From the NCBI GenBank assembly GCA_019637795.1, contig JAHBUY010000008.1, positions 1 to 64,000 of the forward strand: a stretch of DNA of 64,000 nucleotides. Reading direction: 5' to 3'. The translations under genes and the position numbers were made by a program. Under the pieces are notes generated by a model. It was not told where the DNA came from. It worked only from the letters and a program-made list of their open reading frames with translations, and did not search any database. The stretch is from a bacterium (GTDB lineage Bacteria > Desulfobacterota > Binatia > HRBIN30 > CADEER01). Shown one piece after another: positions 31,101-38,617 of this stretch (position 1 is its first letter; every line of letters begins with the position of its first letter).

Positions 31101-31763
31101 GAGGATGTTGTCCTCCTGCAGCGCGTCGTCGGGTCCGATCTCGGTGACGTACTCGCCGGCGGCGGTGCCGGCGCTGAGGGCGATCGCGGTGCCGTTCAGG
31201 TCGGCGCCGACGCTCACCACCTCCGCGTCCGGCGGATCGATGGCGGCGCGGATGGTGAACGCGACGGTGGTGATCGTGCTGCCGTTGGCCGGCTCGAGGA
31301 TGTGGACCGAGAGCAACTGCGTCGCGGTCGGGGTCGGGCTGGGGGTCGCGGTGTCGCTCGCCGCCGGCGTCGCGGTGGCGGTCGACGACACGGTGTCGGT
31401 CGGGGTCGCGGCCACGGTGTCGGTGGCCGTCGCCGCGCCGGTGCTGGTCGCCGTCGGCGGCGCGGTGTGCGTCGCGGTGGCGGTCTCTTGCACTGCGGTG
31501 TCGGTGGCCTGGGGGGTTGCCGTGGCGGTGGCGGTCTGCGCCAGGACCGTGTGCGTGGCCGTCGAGACCACCGTGCTGGTCGCCGGCGGCGTGCTGGTCG
31601 CGGTGCCCACCGGTTCCGTGGCAGTCGCCGTCGGTGTCCTGGGCGTGCCGGTCGGCGTGCGGACGGTCGCCGTCGGCGTCGCCCGCGGCGTGTTGTTGTC
31701 GTTGGAGCCACAGGCGGTGAGCAGCAGCCCGAGCGCGATCGCAAACGGCAGTCGTAGATGCAC
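28167..31763 (-). CDS. large PHP-domain lipoprotein with Thr-Pro stalk (CehA/McbA-like)
   Basis: A 1198-residue lipoprotein. The signal ends in the lipobox LLLTACGS (Cys about residue 18). Residues about 25-150 form a Thr/Ala/Pro stalk of T-A-T-P type repeats. A long beta-rich region follows, including carboxypeptidase-like loops (SGRAEFEVEPGDYQLAVSRG). Near residue 750 the PHP metallohydrolase motifs appear: DFHVHGIASADSR and, about 33 residues on, MTDHHAHTD, as in CehA/McbA-type proteins. The C-terminus is again beta-rich. The metal-binding HxH and DHH suggest an active phosphoesterase-like centre, substrate unknown. The GTG start is chosen because it puts a short basic N-terminus before the hydrophobic helix. 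Confidence 0.8.
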   Translation of the reverse strand: MHLRLPFAIALGLLLTACGSNDNNTPRATPTATVRTPTGTPRTPTATATEPVGTATSTPPATSTVVSTATHTVLAQTATATATPQATDTAVQETATATHTAPPTATSTGAATATDTVAATPTDTVSSTATATPAASDTATPSPTPTATQLLSVHILEPANGSTITTVAFTIRAAIDPPDAEVVSVGADLNGTAIALSAGTAAGEYVTEIGPDDALQEDNILTVTAIPAGSTAAVSNTVGFRYLPPQAVARRITDAADLITGPLADGRIGDWLLANGVARFIIQDAPQRNLYSVGAFGGNIIDAELVGHPGLDNFLEIQPAVQIETVINAQTVEIVNDGSDGRPASIRTCGPDDVLDFVNPSTIIEDIGGLPFPASADDADYDVEGCTEYSLAPGARAVKMVTTLYNNEDVDRGFYVGDYINAAGQVEQWTSAAAGLGEILTSDLSVMSFIGYGEAAGVDYAHVTLPIPGSTHPGSSFFTASGVSYVMQSNSVIGVVLGGPPTFFVPAHGSNSFTRYLAVGDGSGSNAVDFERAIKGLPVGALRGCVTIGGVPAPQARVAVGPVANGAITSVTSIFVTGPDGCYAGTLPPGAYGVAAARQGAPYEGGGSKPIVHPIAIAEGGAVEQNIALPATGRVRVQVTDADEQPLPARVAVVGFDPSPEVVFPGSDTTGLFYDQNEALRFGFVYVGYTDSSGRAEFEVEPGDYQLAVSRGTEYSLFTQPLVVAAGGAPVEVAARIARVLDTSGFVSSDFHVHGIASADSRVPESDRVRQFAGEGVDNIIMTDHHAHTDLTPTIARLGFTPFVHATIGEEITTWDYGHYNAYPLLVDPTLPNGGSTDWAVAAPPGKDFRSLGAYSLNLPDLQVLAETGPNTTPDTVVQINHIDSTFDPLQIDTKQVPPRSFIGAADLTRFRLDPNSGNQFAHFKALELWNGSGRGKQSEFLDTRLGIWFNHLNQGLRTTGIGDTDTHEFLPLNSAGARTWTASPTDDPAAIDPADVARAVAAGRAVFGQGVYVQSRLRADDGSDAVADLTLGGSVDVRSENGTVLLDVEAQAPLWAPFDRIEIYANADTVVARERGGIPTLYGAEPTLVLTAGVDVPLDREVVDARVPGAERWVSRFTLPFPLQADTWFVVIVKGTDGVSPPMFPVFGQDLRRATNTTLAELTDGNLGEAGTLALGVTNALYADVDGEPGFNPPRTP
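31330..31690 (-). repeat. degenerate Thr-Ala-Thr-Pro coding repeats
   Basis: Low-complexity DNA in phase with the lipoprotein frame, encoding the stalk just after the lipobox. Units of two to four codons (ACC-GCG-ACC-CCG style) vary in order, so it is a degenerate rather than exact tandem repeat. It also opens long accidental frames on the other strand. Confidence 0.75.
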
Positions 31764-31987
31764 GGTGAGACCCCCTGGTCCCCTGCATAGCCGGCCCGGT
31801 AACGCTGAGACAAATGCCCCGCGCGAGCCGGGCCCGGCGCCGCTCGCCGCGCGCTCGCGGCAGCAATCCGCTCGCACCCGTGCGGTCTGCTCGGACGCTG
31901 AATCGAGTTCGGCAGGCGCCCTCCCTGTGCTAGACGATCCGACATGGCCAGCGCCCGATGCAGGGGCGCGACGAGGAGCCGTTCAGG

Positions 31988-33160
31988 ATGCGAGGCAGGA
32001 ACTGTCGGGGGGCGCTGCTCCTCTGGGTGGCGGTGCAGGCGTGGGCGGGCGCGGCGCAGGCGGTGGTGATCAGCGCCGGGATGGCGTCGGGCGCGCCGGG
32101 CGACGTGGTGGCGGTCGACGTCTCGCTGGCGACCCAGGGCGCGGCGGTGCTGGCGACCCAGAATCGCATCGACTTCGGCCGCCAGGCCTACATCGCCGCC
32201 CGCCCCAACGGCGCGCCCGACTGCGCCGTCAATCCGGCGATCGACAAGGGCGCCACCGGGTTCCGCTTTCTGCCGCTCGGCTGCGATCCGACGGCCGACT
32301 GCGCCAGCGTGCGCGTCTTCGTGATCGCGTTCGACAACCTGGCGCCGATCGCCGACGGCTCGCGCCTCTACACCTGCCAGGTGCGGATCGCGGCTGACGC
32401 GGCCGCCGGCATCCATCCATTGGCCCTGGCGGAGCTCGGCGCCTCGGCGGCCGGCGGGGTGTCGCTGCCGACCAGCGGCGTCGACGGCGCCGTCACCGTG
32501 CTGTCGCCGCCCGTCGCCCGGGTGGTGCTCGGCTCGGCCGCGGGCCAGCCCGGCGACGTCGTGCAGGTGGGGGGGACGCTGACCCTGCTCGACGCGACCG
32601 CCGCCATCGCCGGCGTCTCGCTCGACTTCGCGTTCGATCCGCTGACCCGGGTCCGCAGCACGCAGTCGGGCACGCCGGACTGCGCGACGGCCATGCCGAG
32701 CAACGCATCGTTCGCGTTCCAGCCCGTGGATTGCACGCCGGACCTCGACTGCTCGGGCGTGCGCGCCCTGGTGTGGACGCTCGCCGGCGCCACCGCGCCA
32801 TTCGTGGACGGGGCGGCGCTGTTCGACTGCGCGGTGGGCATCGACGACGCCGCGGCGGCGGGCGCGTATCCGCTGGTCGCCGGCCCGGCGCTGGGCAGCG
32901 ATCCCGATGGCCAGCCCCTGGCGCTGATCGGCGTCGACGGCGTCATCACCGTGGAGGCGCCGCTGCCGCCGGCCTGCGCCGGCGACTGCGACGGCAGCGG
33001 TCAGGTCTCGATCAACGAGCTGCTACTCGGGGTCAACATCCTGATCGGCAACGCGTCGCCGGAGCAGTGTCCTGCCGTCGACACCAACGGTGACGGCAGG
33101 GTGGCGGTCAACGAGCTCGTCCAGGCGGTCAACGCGGCGCTCGGCAGTTGTCCCATCTGA
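31988..33160 (+). CDS. secreted protein with two cohesin-like modules and a C-terminal dockerin-like domain
   Basis: A 390-residue exported protein with a signal peptide (ALLLWVAVQAWAGAAQA). Two homologous modules of about 150 residues follow, each opening with a cohesin-like strand pattern (ASGAPGDVVAVDVSLAT; then SAAGQPGDVVQVGGTLTL near residue 178, with SLDFAFDP). Both contain a PDCA segment and a C-x-P-x-x-D-C segment, so the modules are tandem duplicates. The last 60 residues are a dockerin-like pair of calcium loops: GDCDGSGQVSINELLLGV and VDTNGDGRVAVNELVQAV, framed by Cys. Presence of both partner types in one chain would allow self-assembly or recruitment of dockerin proteins. Start at ATG 31988; ATG 31958 is possible. 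Confidence 0.75.
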   Translation: MRGRNCRGALLLWVAVQAWAGAAQAVVISAGMASGAPGDVVAVDVSLATQGAAVLATQNRIDFGRQAYIAARPNGAPDCAVNPAIDKGATGFRFLPLGCDPTADCASVRVFVIAFDNLAPIADGSRLYTCQVRIAADAAAGIHPLALAELGASAAGGVSLPTSGVDGAVTVLSPPVARVVLGSAAGQPGDVVQVGGTLTLLDATAAIAGVSLDFAFDPLTRVRSTQSGTPDCATAMPSNASFAFQPVDCTPDLDCSGVRALVWTLAGATAPFVDGAALFDCAVGIDDAAAAGAYPLVAGPALGSDPDGQPLALIGVDGVITVEAPLPPACAGDCDGSGQVSINELLLGVNILIGNASPEQCPAVDTNGDGRVAVNELVQAVNAALGSCPI

Positions 33161-33253
33161 GGACGGCGCCGCCGGCCGGCGGCTTGACTTGTCGCGGCGC
33201 CGGTTCATCGTGCGCGCACGCCGGCCCCGCCGCGTGACGGCTGCCCGTGGGAC

Positions 33254-34582
33254 GTGCCCGTGCTCACTGACCTCATCCTGATCCTCCTGCTGATCGTCGC
33301 CAATGGCATCTTCGCCGGCGCCGAGATCGCCGTCGTCGCGCTCCGCCGCTCGCGCGTGCTGGAGCTGGTCGAAGCCGGGCGGCGCGGCGCGCGTGCCGTG
33401 CTGGCCCTGCGCTCCGACCCGGAGCGCTTCCTCGCCACGGTGCAGATCGGCATCACCGTGGTCAGCGCCACCGCGGCGGCGTTCGGCGGCTCCACCGTCG
33501 CCGCCGCCATCGTCCCGCTGCTGCTGCAGGTGGGCGTGCCGCCGCACTGGTCGGAACGCCTCGCGCTGGCGCTGGTGGTGGCGGCGGTCTCGTACCTGTC
33601 GATCGTCATCGGCGAGCTGGTGCCGAAGTCGCTGGCGCTGCATCGCCCGGAAGCCTACGCGCTGCTGGTAGCGCGGCCGCTGTTGGCGCTGTCGTGGCTG
33701 GCGCGGCCGCTGGTGCGCCTGCTGACCGTGAGCTCGAACGCGCTGCTGGTGCCGCTCGGCGATCGCACCACCTTCACCGAGACGCGGCACTCGGCCGAGG
33801 AGCTGCAGCACATCGTCGAGGAGGCGGCGAAGGCGGGGACCGTCCATCCGCAGGTCGGCGAGATCGCGTCGCGCGCCATCGACTTCGCGGACCTGACGGC
33901 CGGCGACGTCATGGTGCCGCGCGAGCAGGTGGTCGTGCTGCCGCGCGACGCCTCGCCCGAGGCCATCCGCCGCCTCCTGCTCGAGTACGGCCATTCGCGT
34001 ATCCCCGTGTACGAGGGCCGGGTCGACAACGTCGTCGGCTACCTGAACGTGAAGGACATCCTCGCCATGGCATGGGAGCGCGAGCTCATCGTGCTCGCCG
34101 ACGTCGTGCGCCCGGCCTACTTCGTGCCCGATGCGACGCCGGCGGTGGAGTTGCTGCAGGAGATGCGCCGCCGCCACGTGCTGATCGCGATGGTGGTCGA
34201 CGAGCGCGGCGGCATGGAGGGCATCGTCACCATGGAGGATCTCGTCGAGGAGCTGGTGGGCGAGATCTTCAGCGAGCACGTCAAGCAGGAGCCGGAGCTC
34301 TTCCGGCGCGAGCCGGACGGCACGGTGCTGGTCGATGGCGCCGCGCCGGTGCGCGACGTCAACCGCGCCCTCGACCTGCACCTGCCCGAGGAGGAGGCGT
34401 GGAACAGCGTCGCCGGCCTCTGTCTCGCGTTCGCCAACCACATTCCGGTCGCCGGCGAGCGGATCGCGCTCGACAGCGGCCTGGTGCTCGAGGTGGTGGA
34501 CGCGACGCCGCGCCGCGTGCGGCGGGTGCGCGTGTACCCGCCGCCGCCCCGCCGGGACAGGGAGGACGACGATGACCACTGA
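33254..34582 (+). CDS. CorC/HlyC (CNNM-type) transporter protein
   Basis: A 442-residue member of the CNNM/CorC family linked to magnesium or cobalt efflux. The N-terminal DUF21 domain has membrane helices beginning ILILLLIVANGIFAGAEIA and the conserved GELVPKSLALHRPE. Two CBS motifs follow (GDVMVPREQVVVLP; the second ends in VDERGGMEGIVTMEDLVEEL), and the C-terminal CorC_HlyC domain is present. GTG 33254 is the likely start, with another GTG two codons on. The last 11 bases overlap the next gene, indicating coupling. Confidence 0.92.
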   Translation: MPVLTDLILILLLIVANGIFAGAEIAVVALRRSRVLELVEAGRRGARAVLALRSDPERFLATVQIGITVVSATAAAFGGSTVAAAIVPLLLQVGVPPHWSERLALALVVAAVSYLSIVIGELVPKSLALHRPEAYALLVARPLLALSWLARPLVRLLTVSSNALLVPLGDRTTFTETRHSAEELQHIVEEAAKAGTVHPQVGEIASRAIDFADLTAGDVMVPREQVVVLPRDASPEAIRRLLLEYGHSRIPVYEGRVDNVVGYLNVKDILAMAWERELIVLADVVRPAYFVPDATPAVELLQEMRRRHVLIAMVVDERGGMEGIVTMEDLVEELVGEIFSEHVKQEPELFRREPDGTVLVDGAAPVRDVNRALDLHLPEEEAWNSVAGLCLAFANHIPVAGERIALDSGLVLEVVDATPRRVRRVRVYPPPPRRDREDDDDH

Positions 34583-35021
34583 TCCGGGCTTCACGGCCCC
34601 GACGCGCATCGAACGGCTGTTCAACGCGGCGGTCGGCTGGCTGGTGCGGATGGGCGTCGGGCCGTCGCACATGCGCCTGCTCGAGGTGCGCGGCCGCGTC
34701 AGCGGCCGCCTGTACACGCTGCCGGTCGACCTGCTCGAATACGAGGGAGGCCTCTACCTGGTGGCGCCGCGCGGCCGCACGCAGTGGGTGCGCAACGTCG
34801 CCGCCAGCGAGTCGATCGTCCTGCGCCGCGGCGCCCGGCGCACCCGCTACGCGCTGCGCCCGCTCGGCGACGCCGAGAAGCCGCCGGTCCTGAAGGCGTA
34901 TCTCGTCCGCTTCGAGAACGAGGTGGGCCGCTTCTTTCCGCTTCCCGCCGGGTCGCCGGTGGCGGCGTTCGTCGCGCTGGCGCCGCGCTACCCGGCGTTC
35001 GCGCTGACGCCGGTTGCCTGA
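34572..35021 (+). CDS. DDN-type (deazaflavin/F420) nitroreductase-family protein
   Basis: A 149-residue split-barrel protein of the DUF385/DDN family, whose mycobacterial members use coenzyme F420. Seen features are the N-terminal helix with WLVRMGVGPSHM, the strand LLEVRGRVSGRLYTLPVDLL, YLVAPRGRTQWVRNV, and the basic RRGARRTRYALRP. The ATG overlaps the CorC-like gene by 11 bases and GGAGG lies close before it. Its stop lies 34 bases inside the convergent secreted-protein gene. Whether this organism makes F420 cannot be judged from the window. Confidence 0.82.
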   Translation: MTTDPGFTAPTRIERLFNAAVGWLVRMGVGPSHMRLLEVRGRVSGRLYTLPVDLLEYEGGLYLVAPRGRTQWVRNVAASESIVLRRGARRTRYALRPLGDAEKPPVLKAYLVRFENEVGRFFPLPAGSPVAAFVALAPRYPAFALTPVA

Positions 35022-36181
35022 CGCAGCGCGCCGGCGCTGATCCAGGCGCGGATCAGCGCCATGTCGGCGGCGCTCAGCGGGTCGCCGGTGAGTGGCATGC
35101 GGCTGCCCTGGCCGAGCGGCGGACCGGCGAGCTTGCTGAGCAGGAAGCTGTTGTCGGGATGCCCGGGATCGACGCGCAGCATGCCGGCGAGGCGGGCGGC
35201 GTCGATGCTCGGCTCGACTCCGACCAGCGCCGCGTAGCTGGTCGCCGCGTCGGTCAGGATCAGGTCGCCGGAGGCGACGGTGGTGTCGTGGCAGGTCGGG
35301 ATGGCGCAGCGCGGCGAGAAGATGGTGGCTTGAATGCGCTCCAGCGTTGCCAGCGGTGTGTCGGTCGGCGTCGGCGACGGCGGGCGGCAGCCGTCGAGCA
35401 GGGCGTTCACGGCCGCGATCAGCTCGCCGACCGTGGCGATGCCGTCGCCATCGCGATCGAGGGCGGCGCAGGGCCGGCTGCCGTCGAGCACGCTGGCGAC
35501 GCCGGCGATCAGCTCGGCGACCGTCACCACGCCGCTGCCGTCGCAGTCGCCGGCGCAGACGACCGGGGCGCTGGTGGGGGTCGGGGTCGGCGTCGCCGAC
35601 GCGGCGACGGTCGGCGTCGCGCTCGGCGGCGGGGCGCGGTTGGTGAGGATGACCGTGAACGCCGCCGACTCCGCGTAGCGCGGCGAATCGGTGGTGAGCT
35701 TGAACGACAGCGGAAAGTCGCCGAGGACGCCGTCGGCGACGGTGAGCTGCCAGGTGGGGTGGACGTGCAGCGTGCCGGCAGCGCCGAGCAAGGCGCGGTC
35801 GCCGGCGCGCCTCAGGGGCACGCCATTGATCTTGAGCGCGGCGGCCGGGTCGGCGGCGACGATCTCGAGGCTCACCACGGTGCCGTCGGCGAGGGTGAAG
35901 AAGCCCGCGTCCGGCGGATCGGTGACCGCCATGAAGCCGGGGTCGATGGTGCTGTAGAGGCAGTCGCCGCCGGCGCACAGCGCCTTGAAGGTCTGCAGGA
36001 CGTCGCGAGCGGTGAAGTCCCACTGGACGGTCAGCGCCCCGCCGCCGTCGGCGGTCGACCAGACGAGCATGCAATCGGTTCCCGTGCAGGCGCGCGCCGG
36101 GGCCGGCGCCAGCGCGGCGAGGCCGGCCAGCAGCAGCGACGCTAGCAGCGCGAGGCGCAGTCGGAGGCTGGAGCGGGGCAC
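34988..36181 (-). CDS. secreted dockerin-like protein with C-terminal CX4CH domain
   Basis: A 397-residue exported protein. Signal peptide (LALLASLLLAGLAALAPAPARA); an N-terminal beta-rich domain of about 150 residues with Cys pairs; a short T-P linker; a dockerin-like segment (GDCDGSGVVTVAELIAGV and LDRDGDGIATVGELIAAV, about residues 212-262); a second linker; and a C-terminal domain beginning FSPRCAIPTCHD near residue 285 with GSRMPLTGDPLS and IRAWISAGA. That C-terminal domain matches cytochrome c-like domains that carry C-x4-C-H instead of C-x2-C-H, so heme binding is possible but unproven. Overlaps the 3' end of the convergent DDN-type gene by 34 bases. Confidence 0.75.
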   Translation of the reverse strand: MPRSSLRLRLALLASLLLAGLAALAPAPARACTGTDCMLVWSTADGGGALTVQWDFTARDVLQTFKALCAGGDCLYSTIDPGFMAVTDPPDAGFFTLADGTVVSLEIVAADPAAALKINGVPLRRAGDRALLGAAGTLHVHPTWQLTVADGVLGDFPLSFKLTTDSPRYAESAAFTVILTNRAPPPSATPTVAASATPTPTPTSAPVVCAGDCDGSGVVTVAELIAGVASVLDGSRPCAALDRDGDGIATVGELIAAVNALLDGCRPPSPTPTDTPLATLERIQATIFSPRCAIPTCHDTTVASGDLILTDAATSYAALVGVEPSIDAARLAGMLRVDPGHPDNSFLLSKLAGPPLGQGSRMPLTGDPLSAADMALIRAWISAGALRQATGVSANAG

Positions 36182-36259
36182 GACGTCTTCAACCGTAAGT
36201 GAGCCGCAGCTCTGAGAAAAGGGGGTTGTCGACGGCGGGGCGGGTGAATCGCCACCGGA

Positions 36260-36841
36260 TCAGACGGTCGGCGGGCGCTTCTGCAGCTTGCGCTGCAGGG
36301 AGCGCCGGTGCATGCCCAGGCGCCGCGCGGCTTCGGAGATGTTGCCGTCGCAGTCGGCGAGGACGCGATTGATGTGCTCCCACTCGGCGCGCGCCAGCGA
36401 CGGCGTGCTGTGGTGGCCGGGCGCGGGGGCGGGCGGCTGGCCGTCGCCGCGGGCGAAGGCGTCGATGATGTCGTGCACGTCGGCCGGCTTGGGCAGGTAG
36501 TGGGTGGCGCCGAGGCGCACGGCGTCGAGAGCGGTGGCGATGCTGCCGTAGCCGGTGAGCACGACGATGCGGGTCGTCGGATCCAGCCCGTGCAGCCGCC
36601 GCACCAGGTCGAGGCCGGAGCCCCCGGGCATGCGCAGGTCGACCAGCGCGAGCTCGGGCGGGTCGGCCTCGGCATCGCTGACGGCGGCCTCGATGTCATC
36701 GGCGGTGCGGACGTCGTAGCCGCGCTCGCGAAAGGCGCGCGCCAGGCGCTCGCGCAACACGCGGTCGTCGTCGACGATCAGCAGCGACGGCGCGGCGGCC
36801 TCGCGTCGGCCGTGATCGGTGGGAGCGGCGTTCGGCGTCAC
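36260..36841 (-). CDS. regA: RegA/PrrA-type response regulator
   Basis: A 193-residue regulator: receiver domain with DDD at LLIVDDDRVLRERLA, the phospho-acceptor Asp in LALVDLRMPGGSGLDLV, the Thr in VVLTGYGS and Lys in YLPKPADV; a short Pro-rich linker; and a Fis-like HTH (INRVLADCDGNISEAARRLG, MHRRSLQRKLQKRPP) at the C-terminus, the layout and length of RegA/PrrA/ActR. Its GTG start overlaps the kinase stop in GTGA, so the pair is coupled. RegA proteins are global redox regulators; targets here are unknown. Confidence 0.9.
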   Translation of the reverse strand: MTPNAAPTDHGRREAAAPSLLIVDDDRVLRERLARAFRERGYDVRTADDIEAAVSDAEADPPELALVDLRMPGGSGLDLVRRLHGLDPTTRIVVLTGYGSIATALDAVRLGATHYLPKPADVHDIIDAFARGDGQPPAPAPGHHSTPSLARAEWEHINRVLADCDGNISEAARRLGMHRRSLQRKLQKRPPTV

Positions 36842-38133
36842 AGGGGTGGTGTGGCAGATTCGCCGCGGTCGGCAATGTGGCCGATTGTCGCAGGGGCGCG
36901 GCGGGGCAGGAGCAAGGTGACGGCGGTGCCGCTGCCGGGCGCGGAGTCGATGGCGAGCGAGCCGCCCAGCCGTTCGACCACGGTGCGGCTGAGGAACAGG
37001 CCCAGCCCCATGCCGCGATCTGGCCCCTTGGTCGTGTAGAACGGCTCGCCGACGCGGGCGAGCACGTCGGCGGGCATGCCGCTGCCGCGATCGCGGACGG
37101 TGAGACGCCAGCGCTCGCCGTCGCCGTCGAGGGTGACGTCGACCGGCGCCGGCGGCGGCGACGCGTCGAGGGCGTTCTTGATCACGGCGCGGATCGCCTG
37201 GGCGACCGAGCGCGCCGGGGCGACCAGGGTCCGCTCGCCGCCGCGGGCGTGCACCAGCACCCGCTGCGCCTCCGGCAGATTCGCCAGCGCCTGCGCCACC
37301 AGGCTGCTGCCGTCGACGGCGACCAGCGGCTCGCCGGTGCTCTCGCCGGCGTCCGCCGCCATCTGCAACAGGATCTCGCGGCAGCGCTCGACCTGGGCGC
37401 GGATGAGGTGGGCGTCGGCGACGGCGTCGCCCGTCCCGTCGGCGCGCTCGAGCTGGTCGGCGAGCTCGCGCGCCACCACGGCGATGGTCGACAGCGGCGT
37501 CGCCAACTGGTGCGCGGCGCCAGCGGCGAGGGTGGCGAGCGAGGCCAGGCGCTCGCCGCGCGCCGCCTGCTCGCGGGCCCGCGCCAGCTCGCGCTCGCGC
37601 GCACCCAGCGCCCCGGTGACGCGGCGCACGAAATAGACGATCAGCGCCGCGGTGAGGGCGAAGGCCACCCACATGCCCTCGAGGTGCGAGCGCAGATGGG
37701 CGGCGTGCTCGGATCCGCCGGGCAGCGGCGTGATCGCGAACAGGAGTCCGAAGCAGGCGAGTGCGAACGCCGCCAGGGCCCAGCACCAGGCGCCGGGCAG
37801 CACGACCGCGGCGAGCGCGATGTACACGAGATAGAGGAAGCTGAAGGGATTGACCGGCCCGCCGGTGAGCGACAGCAGGACGGTGAAGAGGGCGATGTCG
37901 AACGCCATCAACGCGCCGAGCATCCAGTCCGCGATCGCGGTCGCGGTGCGCGCCCAACGCCGGCAGGCGGCGTTGCTCGCCGCCTCCACGGCGATGATCG
38001 CCAGCAGCGGCGCCAGCGGCAGCTCGATGCCGATGAGGACGTGCGCCAGGACGACGAGGGCCGCCTGGCCGCCGACCATCCCCCAGCGCAGGCGCAGCAG
38101 CCAGTCGAAGTTGATGTCGCGCACGTCGGACAC
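36838..38133 (-). CDS. regB: RegB/PrrB-type redox sensor histidine kinase
   Basis: A 431-residue kinase with about six N-terminal membrane helices (residues 12-170). The loop motif GGPVNPF matches the GGXXNPF quinone-binding motif of RegB. The H-box AAGAAHQLATPLSTIA contains the phospho-His, and 43 residues later the Cys in QVERCREIL corresponds in context to the redox-active Cys of RegB. The ATPase domain has the G1 motif DRGSGMP and G2 region GMGLGLFLS. It should autophosphorylate according to the quinone pool state and pass phosphate to RegA. GTG start with a weak ribosome site. Confidence 0.9.
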   Translation of the reverse strand: MSDVRDINFDWLLRLRWGMVGGQAALVVLAHVLIGIELPLAPLLAIIAVEAASNAACRRWARTATAIADWMLGALMAFDIALFTVLLSLTGGPVNPFSFLYLVYIALAAVVLPGAWCWALAAFALACFGLLFAITPLPGGSEHAAHLRSHLEGMWVAFALTAALIVYFVRRVTGALGARERELARAREQAARGERLASLATLAAGAAHQLATPLSTIAVVARELADQLERADGTGDAVADAHLIRAQVERCREILLQMAADAGESTGEPLVAVDGSSLVAQALANLPEAQRVLVHARGGERTLVAPARSVAQAIRAVIKNALDASPPPAPVDVTLDGDGERWRLTVRDRGSGMPADVLARVGEPFYTTKGPDRGMGLGLFLSRTVVERLGGSLAIDSAPGSGTAVTLLLPRRAPATIGHIADRGESATPPL

Positions 38134-38617
38134 GCCGCCGATCTCAGCCCGCCACCGTCGCTGGTGTCAACGCGAGGCGCGCCGCGGCCCGACCGGCGAG
38201 GACCAGCGCCGCGGCGATCCGCGACGAGCGCATGCGGCCGTACACCATCTCCGCCCCCGGCACGTCCCGTCGCATAGCAAGCGGTAGCGGCGCTGGGGGC
38301 GCGACACGTTGTCGCAGCCGCTGGGACGGCTCAGTTGCGCAGGCAACCGGCGGCGCCGTGGATCGTCAGGTGCAGGGCGTTGCACGGGCGCTCGTCGTCG
38401 CGGCGCGCGCGGTGGCGGTATGGTGGCCGCCACCTGCAGGTGGTTGAGCGGCTCGCGATGGGCGGCGGTCGCGATGCTGCGCCGCAGGCGCGGGTTGCGC
38501 TCGTCCGTGGCGGGCGGCGCGCCGGCGATGTGCGCCCGTCGACGTCCGTGGCAACGGCAGGCTTTCCCGCCCCGCGGCCCGCGGCTTAAGGTGCCGGCTG
38601 GACGAGGGAGCGGGGCG
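38134..38617. other. 484-bp divergent intergenic region (regB / MOSC gene)
   Basis: No convincing gene. It should contain the promoters for regBA (minus) and the MOSC gene (plus). It holds the GCGAC-N5-GTCGC palindrome at 38301-38315. A 43-codon minus-strand frame (38144-38275) just before regB lacks a ribosome site and a recognisable product. The rest is ordinary GC-rich DNA. Confidence 0.5.
38301..38315. promoter_or_regulatory. candidate RegA operator upstream of regB
   Basis: A perfect inverted repeat GCGAC-N5-GTCGC. It fits the GCGNC/GNCGC half-sites reported for RegA/PrrA binding, with variable spacing. It lies about 170 bp before the regB start codon and 300 bp before the MOSC gene. 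By position it could mediate autoregulation. Short GC palindromes arise by chance here, so support is limited. Confidence 0.35.

Noticed and set aside
31330..31690. Short-unit repeats considered as a CRISPR-like array or VNTR
   Set aside because: They are degenerate Thr-Pro codons in frame with the lipoprotein, with no constant repeat or spacer.
27828..31757. A 1309-codon plus-strand frame opposite the PHP lipoprotein
   Set aside because: Shadow frame; the minus-strand gene has a signal peptide, lipobox and PHP motifs.
26953..31866. A continuous minus-strand reading frame of more than 1600 codons across the lipoprotein and HEAT genes
   Set aside because: Only the last 406 codons are real (HEAT gene). 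The upstream part is Arg/His-rich shadow of the PHP lipoprotein frame, produced by the GC bias.
38144..38275. A 43-codon frame just before regB
   Set aside because: No ribosome site and no distinguishing features; likely chance in GC-rich leader DNA.
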